The position numbers were made by a program, and so were the translations under genes. This document shows positions 1-6,939 of a stretch of DNA of 13,124 nucleotides, in pieces. The DNA lies in assembly GCA_038230975.1 (NCBI GenBank), contig JBBRMF010000142.1, positions 1-13,124 on the forward strand, read 5' to 3'. How positions within the stretch are numbered: the stretch's first letter is position 1; each line of letters opens with the position of its first letter. The notes beneath the pieces were generated by a model, which did no database searches, was not told the origin of the DNA, and was given only the letters and a program-made list of their open reading frames with translations. The stretch is from JANXVV01 sp038230975. GTDB taxonomy: Bacteria; Planctomycetota; Phycisphaerae; Tepidisphaerales; Tepidisphaeraceae.

Positions 1-595
1 CGGCCAGTTCTTCCAAGTCTTTACGTGCAAACGCCTGTTCCGGATGCAACCGATGCACGACCGCTTGCGCATGCCGATAAAACAGCACCTGTCCAATGAT
101 ACTGCTGGCACAAAAGCGAACGCGCGGCTCATGCGGATCAAGCTGCGTCATGTCACTGACGATGCCCGCGATGATCGCAAATTCTCGTTTAATGGATTGT
201 TCCACCATTTCGTCCAAGGCCGCAGTGGGTTCCATCATCTCGCGGGCCATCAATTGCCAGTGCCAGGCAGGGCGGCCGTGATCCAGAATGCGCAACAGCA
301 GCGAGCGGATGAATGCGTGTAATCTCTCCCGTGGAGTATTCCCGGCATCTCCCGTGACGGGAAACTGCTCTTCGCAACATTTGCGGGCATACCTGAATAC
401 GGCGGTGTATAGACCTTGCTTGTCGCCATAGTGATAGTTCACTGCGGCGATGTTCGCTTTTGCCCGACGGACAATGTCGCGGATCGTCGCCGCCCGGAAC
501 CCCTTTTCCGCGAACACTTCACCGGCGGATTCCAAGATGCGGTTCTCTGTGGCGGAAGGGTGATCAAGTGTCTTCGTGCTCATAAATTCAGACAT
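1..595 (-). CDS. TetR-family regulator, CecR/YbiH-like (C-terminus cut by window edge)
   Basis: A dimeric DNA-binding repressor of the TetR family. 198 codons are visible and the frame stays open to position 1, so the C-terminus lies outside the window. Residues 18-70 form a typical TetR N-terminal domain, with the helix-turn-helix at about 37-60 (TIRDIV...AAVNYHYGDKQGLY). The ligand domain contains REMMEPTAALDEMV (about 118-131) and SIIGQVLFYR (165-174), which match the DUF1956 C-terminal domain of E. coli CecR (YbiH). Family members often control neighbouring HlyD/ABC exporters, and such genes could lie to the left; that is inference. Start: ATG at 595 or an in-frame ATG at 583; neither has a clear Shine-Dalgarno. 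A palindrome at 599-618 just upstream is a candidate autoregulatory operator. The family call is solid; the inducer is unknown. Confidence 0.88.
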   Translation of the reverse strand, partial: MSEFMSTKTLDHPSATENRILESAGEVFAEKGFRAATIRDIVRRAKANIAAVNYHYGDKQGLYTAVFRYARKCCEEQFPVTGDAGNTPRERLHAFIRSLLLRILDHGRPAWHWQLMAREMMEPTAALDEMVEQSIKREFAIIAGIVSDMTQLDPHEPRVRFCASSIIGQVLFYRHAQAVVHRLHPEQAFARKDLEELA

Positions 596-598
596 TAG

Positions 599-618
599 TT
601 TAAAACGGATGTTTGAAA
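599..618. promoter_or_regulatory. Candidate TetR operator palindrome
   Basis: A 20-bp near-perfect inverted repeat reads TTTAAAAC-GGAT-GTTTGAAA, with 7 of 8 arm positions complementary around a 4-base centre. It ends 4 bases upstream of the ATG at 595 of the TetR-type gene, or 16 bases upstream of the alternative ATG at 583. Size, symmetry and position fit an autoregulatory TetR operator. The region is AT-rich, so chance symmetry cannot be excluded, and binding is not shown. Confidence 0.4.
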
Positions 619-740
619 AGTCAAATGGGTAGAAACACACAGAGCCCATTTTGATTTTCAGCGCCTTCCTCAGCTACTGCGACGCTGGGGGGCGTGCCCC
701 ATCTTCCGGGGGTGGGCAGCGTGTCGGTATCCAGGCGGCG

Positions 741-887
741 AAAATGCAACCCGGAGGCGCGGAGACTTCGGAGACAAAGCCGAGAATTCACGAAGAAGGT
801 TTGGGTTCGCCCTCCAAGAACGATCTCTTGGTTTCCTCCCCCCCTCCGCTCAGTCTCCGTCATCTCCGCTTCTCCGGGTTGTATTTT
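741..887. repeat. Long imperfect inverted repeat in the TetR/S41 gap
   Basis: The 407-base gap 596-1002 holds no convincing gene. Its main content is two 35-base arms, 741-775 and 853-887, that are reverse complements at 29 of 35 positions and are separated by 77 bases. The arms begin AAAATgCAACCCGGAG and carry GCGGAGA and CGGAGAC blocks. Similarity weakens outward (ATCCaGGC on the left versus TTCCGGGC on the right), as if one repeat unit had been inserted twice in opposite directions. The spacer contains a small hairpin, CCAAGA-ACGATC-TCTTGG. Shorter GC-rich palindromes lie just upstream at about 682-722. The purine-rich CGGAG tracts resemble low-complexity intergenic repeats of planctomycetes; this is recognition from memory, not a search. 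Confidence 0.6.
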
Positions 888-1002
888 AAGCTTGCCCGGA
901 AGATTGGTCTCACCTACTTTGGTTGCAAATGCATTCTGACTTTCCATCGCGCAGTCTCACCGCTAAGATCGCGTGCGGATTTGTAATTCACCCGGAGACT
1001 GC

Positions 1003-2406
1003 ATGAATCGCGAGAAGCTTGCCTGGACGATCAGTATTCTTTTGATCGCGATCCTCGCCTTCCAGATCCCTCACGGAATGGCGCAGCGCGATAACGATTA
1101 CGCGTTCGTTCGGACGTTGGTCGATATTCACCGCCAAGTCTCGACGAACTATGTCGAGAACGTCGATGAATCCAAGCTGGAAGGCGCGGCCATCAACGGA
1201 ATGCTGGGGCAGTTGGATCCTTTCACGGTTTACGTTCCGCCTGCCAATCAGGAGGAGTTCGATCAACTGCTGGAAGGAAACTTCAAAGGGGTCGGAATCC
1301 AGCTCAATCAGCGCGACGATGGAAAAGTGGAAGTGGTTACGCCGATCGATGGAAGCCCGGCGTTTAAGGCCGGTGTGCAGGCTGGCGATCTGGTGCTGAA
1401 GGTGAACGGCGAATCGATCGAAGGTCTCAAACTCGCGCCCGACATTTTAAAGAAGGTCAAAGGCGCCGTCGGGACGACGGTCGTACTGACGGTTCAGCAT
1501 GAAGGTTCAAAAGAGGCGGTTGATCTGAAGATGACGCGAGAGGAAGTTGTCGTGCCGACGATCAAGGGCTATTCGCGAAAGCCGGACAATACATGGGATT
1601 ATTACGTTTCAGACGATCCCAAAATCGCCTACGTGCGGCTGACCCAGTTCACGCCGGATAGTTTTGAAAAGCTCAAGACGGTTATGACCGAATTGCTCAA
1701 AGGTGGGATGAAAGGGCTGGTGTTCGATCTGCGCTGGAATCCCGGGGGTCGTCTGGATGAAGCGGTGAAAATCGTCGATTTGTTTGTGGAGAAGGGTGTG
1801 ATCGTCAGCACAAAAGGCCGCAATCGCCCGGAGCGAATCGAGCGTGCGACGGCTGCCGGGACGCTACCCAAATTTCCGATGGTGGTTCTCGTGAACGAAC
1901 ACAGTGCGAGTGCTTCGGAAGTGGTGTCCGGGAGCCTGCTCGACAATCGCCGCGCGGTGGTCGTGGGGACTCGGACCTACGGAAAGGGATCGGTCCAGGA
2001 GCTGATCCCGTTGGAAGGTGGCAACGGTGAACTGAAGATGACGGTGGCGTACTACTATTTACCCAGTGGCCGTCTCGTGCATCGCAAGAAGGATGCGACG
2101 GACTGGGGCGTGGAGCCGATGATCAACGTGCCGATGGATGATGCGACGGAAAAAGCAGTGGCCCAGGCGCGTTACGAGCAGGAACTTTTCCGCCATCCCA
2201 TCCCGAAGGTGACGACGAAACCGTCAACTAATGATTCTACGACGAAGGCAACGACTCAACCGATCGATACACAGTTGAAAGCCGGCGTCGATTCGCTTCG
2301 CAGCTTTATCGTATTCCAGGGCAATCAGGGGACCGATGATTTCGTGTTGATCACCCCGGCAACGAAGCCAATCACCGCTCCTGCGACAAAGCCTGTCGTG
2401 GAATAA
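1003..2406 (+). CDS. S41-family C-terminal processing peptidase (CtpA/Prc type), secreted or membrane-anchored
   Basis: A serine protease of the Ser/Lys-dyad S41 family that cleaves proteins near their C-terminus in the periplasm. The 467-residue product starts with a signal or anchor helix (about 8-22), then an N-terminal helical segment (31-90), a PDZ domain (about 95-165, FKGVGIQL...GSPAFKAGVQAGDLVLKVNG) and the protease domain with FDLRWNPGG (241-249). Catalytic Ser303 lies in HSASASE and Lys328 in TYGKGS, with the 25-residue spacing typical of the family. A Thr/Pro/Lys-rich tail (401-467) follows and may be a linker or wall-spanning extension. Start: ATG 1003 is chosen because GGAG lies 5 bases upstream and the hydrophobic helix follows at once; an in-frame GTG at 973 is possible but lacks support. 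The gene stands alone and meets the b562-like gene tail to tail. Confidence 0.95.
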   Translation: MNREKLAWTISILLIAILAFQIPHGMAQRDNDYAFVRTLVDIHRQVSTNYVENVDESKLEGAAINGMLGQLDPFTVYVPPANQEEFDQLLEGNFKGVGIQLNQRDDGKVEVVTPIDGSPAFKAGVQAGDLVLKVNGESIEGLKLAPDILKKVKGAVGTTVVLTVQHEGSKEAVDLKMTREEVVVPTIKGYSRKPDNTWDYYVSDDPKIAYVRLTQFTPDSFEKLKTVMTELLKGGMKGLVFDLRWNPGGRLDEAVKIVDLFVEKGVIVSTKGRNRPERIERATAAGTLPKFPMVVLVNEHSASASEVVSGSLLDNRRAVVVGTRTYGKGSVQELIPLEGGNGELKMTVAYYYLPSGRLVHRKKDATDWGVEPMINVPMDDATEKAVAQARYEQELFRHPIPKVTTKPSTNDSTTKATTQPIDTQLKAGVDSLRSFIVFQGNQGTDDFVLITPATKPITAPATKPVVE

Positions 2407-2444
2407 TCGCATAGTCGGCTTGTAAAACACTTCCTCAATTAGTA

Positions 2445-2475
2445 GTGGCAGGGTCCCCTGAGGGGACCCTGCCAC
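2445..2475. repeat. Perfect 14-bp hairpin at a tail-to-tail gene junction (copy 1 of a palindrome family)
   Basis: A perfect inverted repeat: arms 2445-2458 and 2462-2475 (GTGGCAGGGTCCCC) around a TGA loop. It lies between the stops of the S41 protease (2406) and the b562-like gene (2509), which face each other. No U-tract follows on either strand, so it is not a textbook intrinsic terminator, though it could block read-through or protect 3' ends in both directions. A relative with the same core lies at 10209-10235, also between two facing stops. Confidence 0.8.
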
Positions 2476-2508
2476 GTAGATCAAAATACTGGATGATTCG
2501 AAAAACGC

Positions 2509-2997
2509 TTACTTTTTCTTCTTTTCATCCTTCTGCATGAATTGGTCGTGATCTTTGTCTTCACGTTCCCCGATCGCCTTGTAGATTTCCTGGGCCTTGG
2601 CGTTGTCACCGTCGAGGAGTGCCTGCTCCATCTGGCATAGATCGATGATGACGGCAGCCATTTCCTTGCGGTACGCCATCACGAACTTGATGCGGTCGGC
2701 CTCCGGCATTTTTGCAGTCTTGGTCGGGATCATGGCTTTGGAGCTGACGGCCTTCAGTTGGATTTCCGTCAGAAGCTTCAGTGACGCCTCATTTTGTTCG
2801 GCTTTGCGGATCGACCGACGAAGCTTCTTCATTGCCTCGTCCATGTCTTCCATCTCGTTATTTAACTCAGACTTCTGGACCTTCACTTCGGTCTTTTTGG
2901 GTTCTTCTGCCGCTGCACGTCGGTTAAGAGTTGTCAGTGGAAGGGCCGAAATGGCCGCAGCGGCAACGATCAGGAAAGTTTTCTTGGCGCGATTCAT
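2509..2997 (-). CDS. Cytochrome b562-like secreted four-helix protein
   Basis: A small exported protein of 162 residues. Residues 1-30 are a signal peptide (positive start, hydrophobic 8-23, likely cleavage after RAAA). The rest is strongly helical and charged and ends in a Lys-rich tail. I read it as cytochrome b562-like. The segment LNNEMEDMDEAMKKL (45-59) resembles the first helix of E. coli b562, with Met49 at the axial Met position. REDKDHDQF (145-153) resembles the last helix, with His150 at the axial His position. Spacing between the two is 101 residues versus 95 in E. coli. No CxxCH motif is present, so heme would be bound non-covalently. Start: ATG 2997, with GGAGA 6 bases upstream. 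The gene follows the oxidoreductase by 66 bases with a strong hairpin between them. Alternative: a generic helical periplasmic protein without heme. Confidence 0.72.
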   Translation of the reverse strand: MNRAKKTFLIVAAAAISALPLTTLNRRAAAEEPKKTEVKVQKSELNNEMEDMDEAMKKLRRSIRKAEQNEASLKLLTEIQLKAVSSKAMIPTKTAKMPEADRIKFVMAYRKEMAAVIIDLCQMEQALLDGDNAKAQEIYKAIGEREDKDHDQFMQKDEKKKK

Positions 2998-3022
2998 CGG
3001 TTCTCCAGCGTTTGTCTCTGAG

Positions 3023-3056
3023 TCCCCTCCCCCCATGAGTACATGGGGGGAGGGGA
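3023..3056. repeat. Perfect 15-bp G/C-run hairpin between oxidoreductase and b562-like genes
   Basis: Arms 3023-3037 (TCCCCTCCCCCCATG) and 3042-3056 pair perfectly around the loop AGTA. In transcript order the hairpin starts 7 bases after the oxidoreductase stop and ends about 20 bases before the Shine-Dalgarno of the b562-like gene. No U-tract follows, so mRNA 3'-end protection or partial polarity is likelier than strict termination. The 15-bp perfect match is far beyond chance. The sequence is unrelated to the 2445-2475 hairpin. Confidence 0.8.
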
Positions 3057-3063
3057 GCGGAAA

Positions 3064-4368
3064 TTAATACGGAATATATTTACCCGGCATTGGAATCGGG
3101 TACTTGCCGTTTTCATCGGGCACAGTGGGGGGCTTGGCGTCGAATGAGAATTCGGCGGGCATTAGGCTCGGGCCCTTGGCCAAAGCGTCATCCCATCGGA
3201 CGATCTTGCCGCTGTACGTCGCCATACGGCCGAGGATCGACGTAAACGTGCTGTGAGCCCCGTACTCCGCTTCGCTGTAGTCGACGCTATTGCGGATGGC
3301 ATTTTGGATGTCGATGTGTTCTTGAACGTATGGGTCAATTCCCTTGGCGTCAGACTTCCAGTGGGTGCCGTCGTTGAGCTTGTAATTGTGACCGCTGATA
3401 TCAGCCGTGCCCTTGGTGCCGTGGGCATGTTCGCTGACGCTCTGCCAGGTGTTTTGCTGATGGCGACATTCACTGAGCAGTTTGCTGCCGTCGGCGTACG
3501 TGTATTCGACCATGTGGTGATCGTAGATCTCACCGGAATCGATCCCCGTATCCACTTGCTTACCACCCACACCTTGCGCTTCAACCGGGTGACCGTTCTT
3601 GAGCCAGTTGATGACGTCCAGGTTATGGATGTGCTGTTCGTTGATATGGTCACCGCACAGCCAGTTGAAGTAGTACCAGTTGCGCATCTGGTATTCCATT
3701 TCAGTTTGGCCGGGCTTACGCGGGCGCACCCATGGGCGGGTGCCATTCCAGTAAGCTCGGGTAAGCAGGATGTCACCGATCGCGCCGTCCTGGAGGCGCT
3801 TGATCGTATCGATGTACGGTGCCTGGTGATGTCGCTGCAGGCCGATGCCGACTTTCAGGTTTTTCTTCTTGGCTTCGATCGCGGCGGCAAGGAACTTGCG
3901 AATACCGGCGGCATCGGTGGCGACCGGCTTTTCTGCGAAAATGTGCTTGCCAGCTTGAACGGCATATTCAAAGTGGATCGGACGGAAGCCCGGAGGCGTG
4001 GCGATGATCACCATGTCGACGCCCGAGTCGATGACTTTCTTGTAGGCGTCGAAGCCGGCGAAGATCGTGTCATCCGTTACTTTAACGCTCTCGGGGGCGG
4101 CCCTTTTCAGACCCGCAACGGCACCCTTGGCGTTATCCATGAAGGCGTCGGCGACGGCGACGATTTCGACCGGGCCGGTCTTGGCCTGGATGGCCTGATT
4201 GGCCGCGCCAGTTCCTCGACCTCCGCAACCGATCAGGCCGATCTTAATCGTATCGCCACTTGCCGCATGCGCGGACTGGGCGATAAAGCTGTTGACCATT
4301 GCCGCTCCGGCGATCACCGCCGAGGCTTTCAGAACGCCGCGACGCGAACGCTGTGTATTCTCTGACAT
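3064..4368 (-). CDS. Gfo/Idh/MocA-family oxidoreductase with Tat signal
   Basis: An NAD(P)-dependent sugar or polyol dehydrogenase-type protein of 434 residues. A twin-arginine signal (RSRRGVLKASA at 7-17, AHA at 33-35) predicts export folded, with cofactor. The Rossmann motif is IGLIGCGGRGTGA (43-55), and the family signature AEKPVATD is at 145-152. The C-terminal substrate domain contains HIHNLDVINWL (246-256). Such exported Gfo/Idh/MocA proteins are abundant in planctomycetes; substrates are mostly unknown and none can be assigned here. Start: ATG 4368 is preferred because AGGAGA lies about 5 bases upstream and the Tat motif follows; an upstream in-frame ATG at 4398 would add 10 residues of spacer sequence. 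It lies 131 bases downstream of the SUMF1-domain gene, behind a structured leader, and upstream of the b562-like gene. Confidence 0.93.
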   Translation of the reverse strand: MSENTQRSRRGVLKASAVIAGAAMVNSFIAQSAHAASGDTIKIGLIGCGGRGTGAANQAIQAKTGPVEIVAVADAFMDNAKGAVAGLKRAAPESVKVTDDTIFAGFDAYKKVIDSGVDMVIIATPPGFRPIHFEYAVQAGKHIFAEKPVATDAAGIRKFLAAAIEAKKKNLKVGIGLQRHHQAPYIDTIKRLQDGAIGDILLTRAYWNGTRPWVRPRKPGQTEMEYQMRNWYYFNWLCGDHINEQHIHNLDVINWLKNGHPVEAQGVGGKQVDTGIDSGEIYDHHMVEYTYADGSKLLSECRHQQNTWQSVSEHAHGTKGTADISGHNYKLNDGTHWKSDAKGIDPYVQEHIDIQNAIRNSVDYSEAEYGAHSTFTSILGRMATYSGKIVRWDDALAKGPSLMPAEFSFDAKPPTVPDENGKYPIPMPGKYIPY

Positions 4369-4389
4369 GCCGGTCTCCTCGTCATAAAT

Positions 4390-4476
4390 GGCCCGCACCG
4401 CAGGCCGCCTGAGCTGGGGTTGAAAACTCCGAAAGAAACAACTGGCCCGCGGTGCGGACCTTACGAACTTTCGGAG
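4390..4476 (-). promoter_or_regulatory. Structured spacer/leader: interlocking inverted repeats with terminator-like arm
   Basis: Read on the minus strand between the SUMF1 stop (4500) and the oxidoreductase start (4368). Arm B2 (4476-4468, CTCCGAAAG) pairs perfectly with B1 (4435-4427, CTTTCGGAG), and B1 is followed directly by TTTT. Inside this loop lies A2 (4460-4444). Downstream lies A1 (4406-4390). A1 and A2 each fold as a 7-bp stem with one G.U pair and 3-base loops (ACC and GGU) that are complementary. They can instead pair with each other over 17 bp, with two G.U wobbles on this strand. The order B2-A2-B1-A1 is that of an H-type pseudoknot. Possible roles are a terminator of the SUMF1 transcript or a leader that modulates the oxidoreductase. 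No known riboswitch was recognised. Confidence 0.5.
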
Positions 4477-4499
4477 CGGGAAGGTGTTTTAATCTGTCG

Positions 4500-5618
4500 T
4501 TATTTACCAGGAGCCGGAATCTCGCGAATCTCCCGATCACGCTGGATCACCTGGGCCGTGTACTCATCGTCAACGTCCCAATATTTGTGCTTTTCGGCTT
4601 CGGTCGGTTCGTTCACCGGCGAGATCACCCGGAAGCCGATCCAGAAACCGTCGCTCAACCAGTGGGGGCTCTGGGGCAATTGCGGATCCTGAATGTTCAT
4701 TTTCTGGTTTGAACCGATTCGTGAAGCCGACCGGCATTGCTCCGGATCTGACTGATAGCTCCCACCGCGGATGACGCGCGGGTATTGCTCCTTGGGCCAG
4801 TTGATGACCTGGTTCCATTTGACCGTCTTGCCGGCAAATTGCTTGTACCAATCGGCGGCGTAGGCGTCGATGCACCAGTTGGCGACGTTGCCGTGCATGT
4901 CGAACAGGCCCCAGGCGTTTGGCTTCTTGGTACCAACTTCCCAATAGGATGGATCACCGCCTTTGGGCTTTTCGGAGTTGTCGATGAAGTATCCATTTTC
5001 ATCGAGCTTCGCCGCATCATCTCCGAAGCTATAAGCGGTGTTGGTGCCGGCGCGGGCGGCATATTCCCATTCGGCTTCGGTCGGCAGTCGATAAAAGTGC
5101 CCTGTCTTTTTGCTCAACCATTTCGTGTATTGCCGCGCAGCAAACTGCGACATGATGACGGCAGGAAATTTTCCACCCTGACCCATGCGCTCCAATTTCG
5201 GACCCGCGTCCAGCGTATACATCGGCGTCGGATAGGTGACTGCATCCGCCATCTTATCCTTCGGAATAGCCGGCGCACCGATGCCGGAAAGCCGGCTATA
5301 GTTTTCGAGGAACAGGTTGTATTCGGGCTGCGTCACTCCACACGTGGCCATCCAGAATGGGTCAACTTCCACCGTGAATTGCGGGCCTTCATCTGATTTG
5401 CGCTTTTTCTCGGTGTCCGGGCTGCCCATTAAAAATTTCCCACCGGGAATCGGGACAAGATTAAAACTGACATCGGTCCCGGGGATCTTCTGGACGAATG
5501 GCTTCCCTTCGACCATTTTATCTTCAGCGCGAACGGTCAAAGCCGTCAGAGCAAGAATCATCAGCCCGAATCGCCGAAATATCCTGGCGCTTCGCTTGCA
5601 TGTGGAATCGTTTGACAT
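4500..5618 (-). CDS. Secreted SUMF1/FGE-sulfatase-fold protein
   Basis: A 372-residue exported protein with the formylglycine-generating-enzyme (SUMF1) C-type-lectin-like fold. Residues 1-31 are a signal peptide (RIFRRFGLMILALTALTVRA). Family motifs follow in order: VPIPGGKFLMGSP (55-67), CGVTQPEYNLFL (93-104), FYRLPTEAEWEYAARAG (175-191), KPNAWGLFDMHGNVANWC (232-249), PRVIRGGSYQSDPEQCRSASR (280-300, given in parts: RGGSY at 284-288, Cys295) and GFWIGFRVI (324-332). True FGEs use two cysteines in the GGSY region. Only the second equivalent (Cys295) is present and the first is Ser290, so aerobic FGE activity is doubtful. Start: ATG 5618 with AGAGGA about 10 bases upstream; a longer frame exists but would run into apbE. 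It diverges from apbE across 76 bases. Confidence 0.9.
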   Translation of the reverse strand: MSNDSTCKRSARIFRRFGLMILALTALTVRAEDKMVEGKPFVQKIPGTDVSFNLVPIPGGKFLMGSPDTEKKRKSDEGPQFTVEVDPFWMATCGVTQPEYNLFLENYSRLSGIGAPAIPKDKMADAVTYPTPMYTLDAGPKLERMGQGGKFPAVIMSQFAARQYTKWLSKKTGHFYRLPTEAEWEYAARAGTNTAYSFGDDAAKLDENGYFIDNSEKPKGGDPSYWEVGTKKPNAWGLFDMHGNVANWCIDAYAADWYKQFAGKTVKWNQVINWPKEQYPRVIRGGSYQSDPEQCRSASRIGSNQKMNIQDPQLPQSPHWLSDGFWIGFRVISPVNEPTEAEKHKYWDVDDEYTAQVIQRDREIREIPAPGK

Positions 5619-5694
5619 CACAACAGGTTCCTCTTTAGAGAGTGTACAACGGGCAATCGCTCGATCGCTCGTGTGATACACCATATTAATACTC

Positions 5695-6789
5695 ATGGCA
5701 AACAAAGTGTTGAACTCGTGTTATTCGGGCATGCCCTGTTATTCCGGTTCTGTGGTTCCGTGGAGCAACCGAATTGCCTGCTTTCTATTGTTCGGCGCGC
5801 TTCTATTCCTCGTCGGCTGTCAGCAAAACACGGAAAAGTATGAATTCATTCGCCCGGAGATGGGGACGGTCTTCCAGGTGGTGGTCTATGCCCCGGATGC
5901 CGAGACTGCGCGCCAAGCCGCCGATTCCGTCTATGCGCGTGCCCACGAACTGAATTCGCTGCTGAGCGATTACGACCCGGAAAGCGAAATCAGCCGCCTG
6001 TCACGGTTGACGGATTCCGGCCCGATGACGGCTCCAGTCGCCGTCGGCCCCGATCTCTGGAAGCTTTTAGAGCGAGCCGTCGAGGCTTCGCGCCGTTCAA
6101 AAGGTGCGTTTGATATCACCGTCGGCCCGTGCGTCAAACTCTGGCGTCGGTCTCATCAGATGGGCGAACTCCCCAGCCCGGAACGCCTGGCAATGGCCAG
6201 AGAATCGGTGGGGTGGGAGGCGATCAAACTCTTTCCCGAAACGCACTCGGTCCAACTGCTGAAACCTAAAATGCGCCTCGACGTCGGTGGCATCGCCAAA
6301 GGATATACCGCGATGGAAATGGTCCGCATCCTCCGCGAGCGCCATCTTCCCCGTGCAATGGCCGGTGCGGCGGGGGATATCGCCGTCGGGGATCCACCTC
6401 CCGGGAAATCGCACTGGCGGGTCGCGGTTCAGGCACTTGAGCATCCCGATAAGAGTGCAGGTTACGTCGAACTCCGCAACGCCTCGATCTCGACCAGCGG
6501 CGACACCGAGCGATACGTGATCATCGGTGGGATTCGATATTCTCACATTATCGATCCGCGCACCGGCCTCGGACTAACCCGTCGCATCGGTGCCACGGTC
6601 ATCGCGCAGGATGGTTCAATGGCCGATTCAATGTCCAAACCGTTGAGCGTTCTGGGCCCCGAGGAAGGTTTCAAGCTGATTGAAAGCACACCGGGCGCAG
6701 CGGCGAGGGTCGTCACCATTGATGGCGATCATTCCACCGTTTTTGAATCTAAACGCTGGCATGAATTTGAATCCAAACCAGTGCCGTGA
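5695..6789 (+). CDS. apbE: ApbE-family FAD:protein FMN transferase, lipoprotein
   Basis: ApbE proteins transfer FMN from FAD to a Thr of exported flavoproteins such as NqrB/C or RnfG (EC 2.7.1.180). The product has 364 residues, with a lipoprotein signal ending in LFLVGC (lipid Cys42). Family motifs: RPEMGTVFQV (53-62), FDITVGP (139-145), RLDVGGIAKGY (194-204), AGAAGDIAVG (223-232), SISTSGDTERY (264-274) and YSHIIDPRTG (282-291). Asp311 lies where the family has its Mg2+-binding Asp. The residue four positions on, normally Thr, is Lys315 (ADSMSKPLSVLG). ATG 5695 lacks a clear Shine-Dalgarno; ATG 5731 would still leave a full lipoprotein signal and is plausible. A direct repeat TGTTATTCsGG at 5719 and 5737 gives the odd double CYSG in the N-terminus. 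No flavoprotein target is in the window. Confidence 0.93.
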   Translation: MANKVLNSCYSGMPCYSGSVVPWSNRIACFLLFGALLFLVGCQQNTEKYEFIRPEMGTVFQVVVYAPDAETARQAADSVYARAHELNSLLSDYDPESEISRLSRLTDSGPMTAPVAVGPDLWKLLERAVEASRRSKGAFDITVGPCVKLWRRSHQMGELPSPERLAMARESVGWEAIKLFPETHSVQLLKPKMRLDVGGIAKGYTAMEMVRILRERHLPRAMAGAAGDIAVGDPPPGKSHWRVAVQALEHPDKSAGYVELRNASISTSGDTERYVIIGGIRYSHIIDPRTGLGLTRRIGATVIAQDGSMADSMSKPLSVLGPEEGFKLIESTPGAAARVVTIDGDHSTVFESKRWHEFESKPVP

Positions 6790-6811
6790 TTCCCAGATAA
6801 CGCGTTTTCGA

Positions 6812-6890
6812 GCCACGTAGTGGCACCAGATTTTAGCCCACGACGCAAGTCGTGGGACGTAGGGCATCGCAAGAGAAGCCCCGAAGAGGC
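6812..6890 (+). repeat. REP-like cluster of short hairpins
   Basis: Three hairpins in a row fill the apbE/GNAT gap. GCCAC-GTA-GTGGC is at 6812-6824. CCCACGAC-GCAA-GTCGTGGG (8-bp perfect) is at 6837-6856. GCCCC-GAA-GAGGC, with one mismatch, is at 6878-6890. An AGATTTTAG link joins the first two. The cluster starts 23 bases after the apbE stop and ends 50 bases before the GNAT start. It looks like a dispersed composite palindromic element of the REP type that could end or protect the apbE transcript. Only one copy is present here, so repetition is inferred. Confidence 0.6.
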
Positions 6891-6939
6891 GAAAGACGTC
6901 TTCCCTCAGAGACTACAATCCTACAATCCGGAACTTCCC

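Noticed and set aside
621..986. Open frames of 81-111 codons on both strands in the TetR/S41 gap
   Set aside because: They cover the inverted repeat and GC-rich palindromes, have no domain or Shine-Dalgarno, and encode low-complexity Arg/Pro/Gly peptides.
3253..4365. A 370-codon open frame on the plus strand opposite the oxidoreductase
   Set aside because: It lies wholly antisense to a well-supported Gfo/Idh/MocA gene, has no Shine-Dalgarno or recognisable domain, and its Val/Asp-rich composition is what the reverse of a GC-rich gene gives.
4785..5396. A 203-codon plus-strand frame opposite the SUMF1-domain gene
   Set aside because: Antisense shadow of a clear gene, with no supported start or domain.
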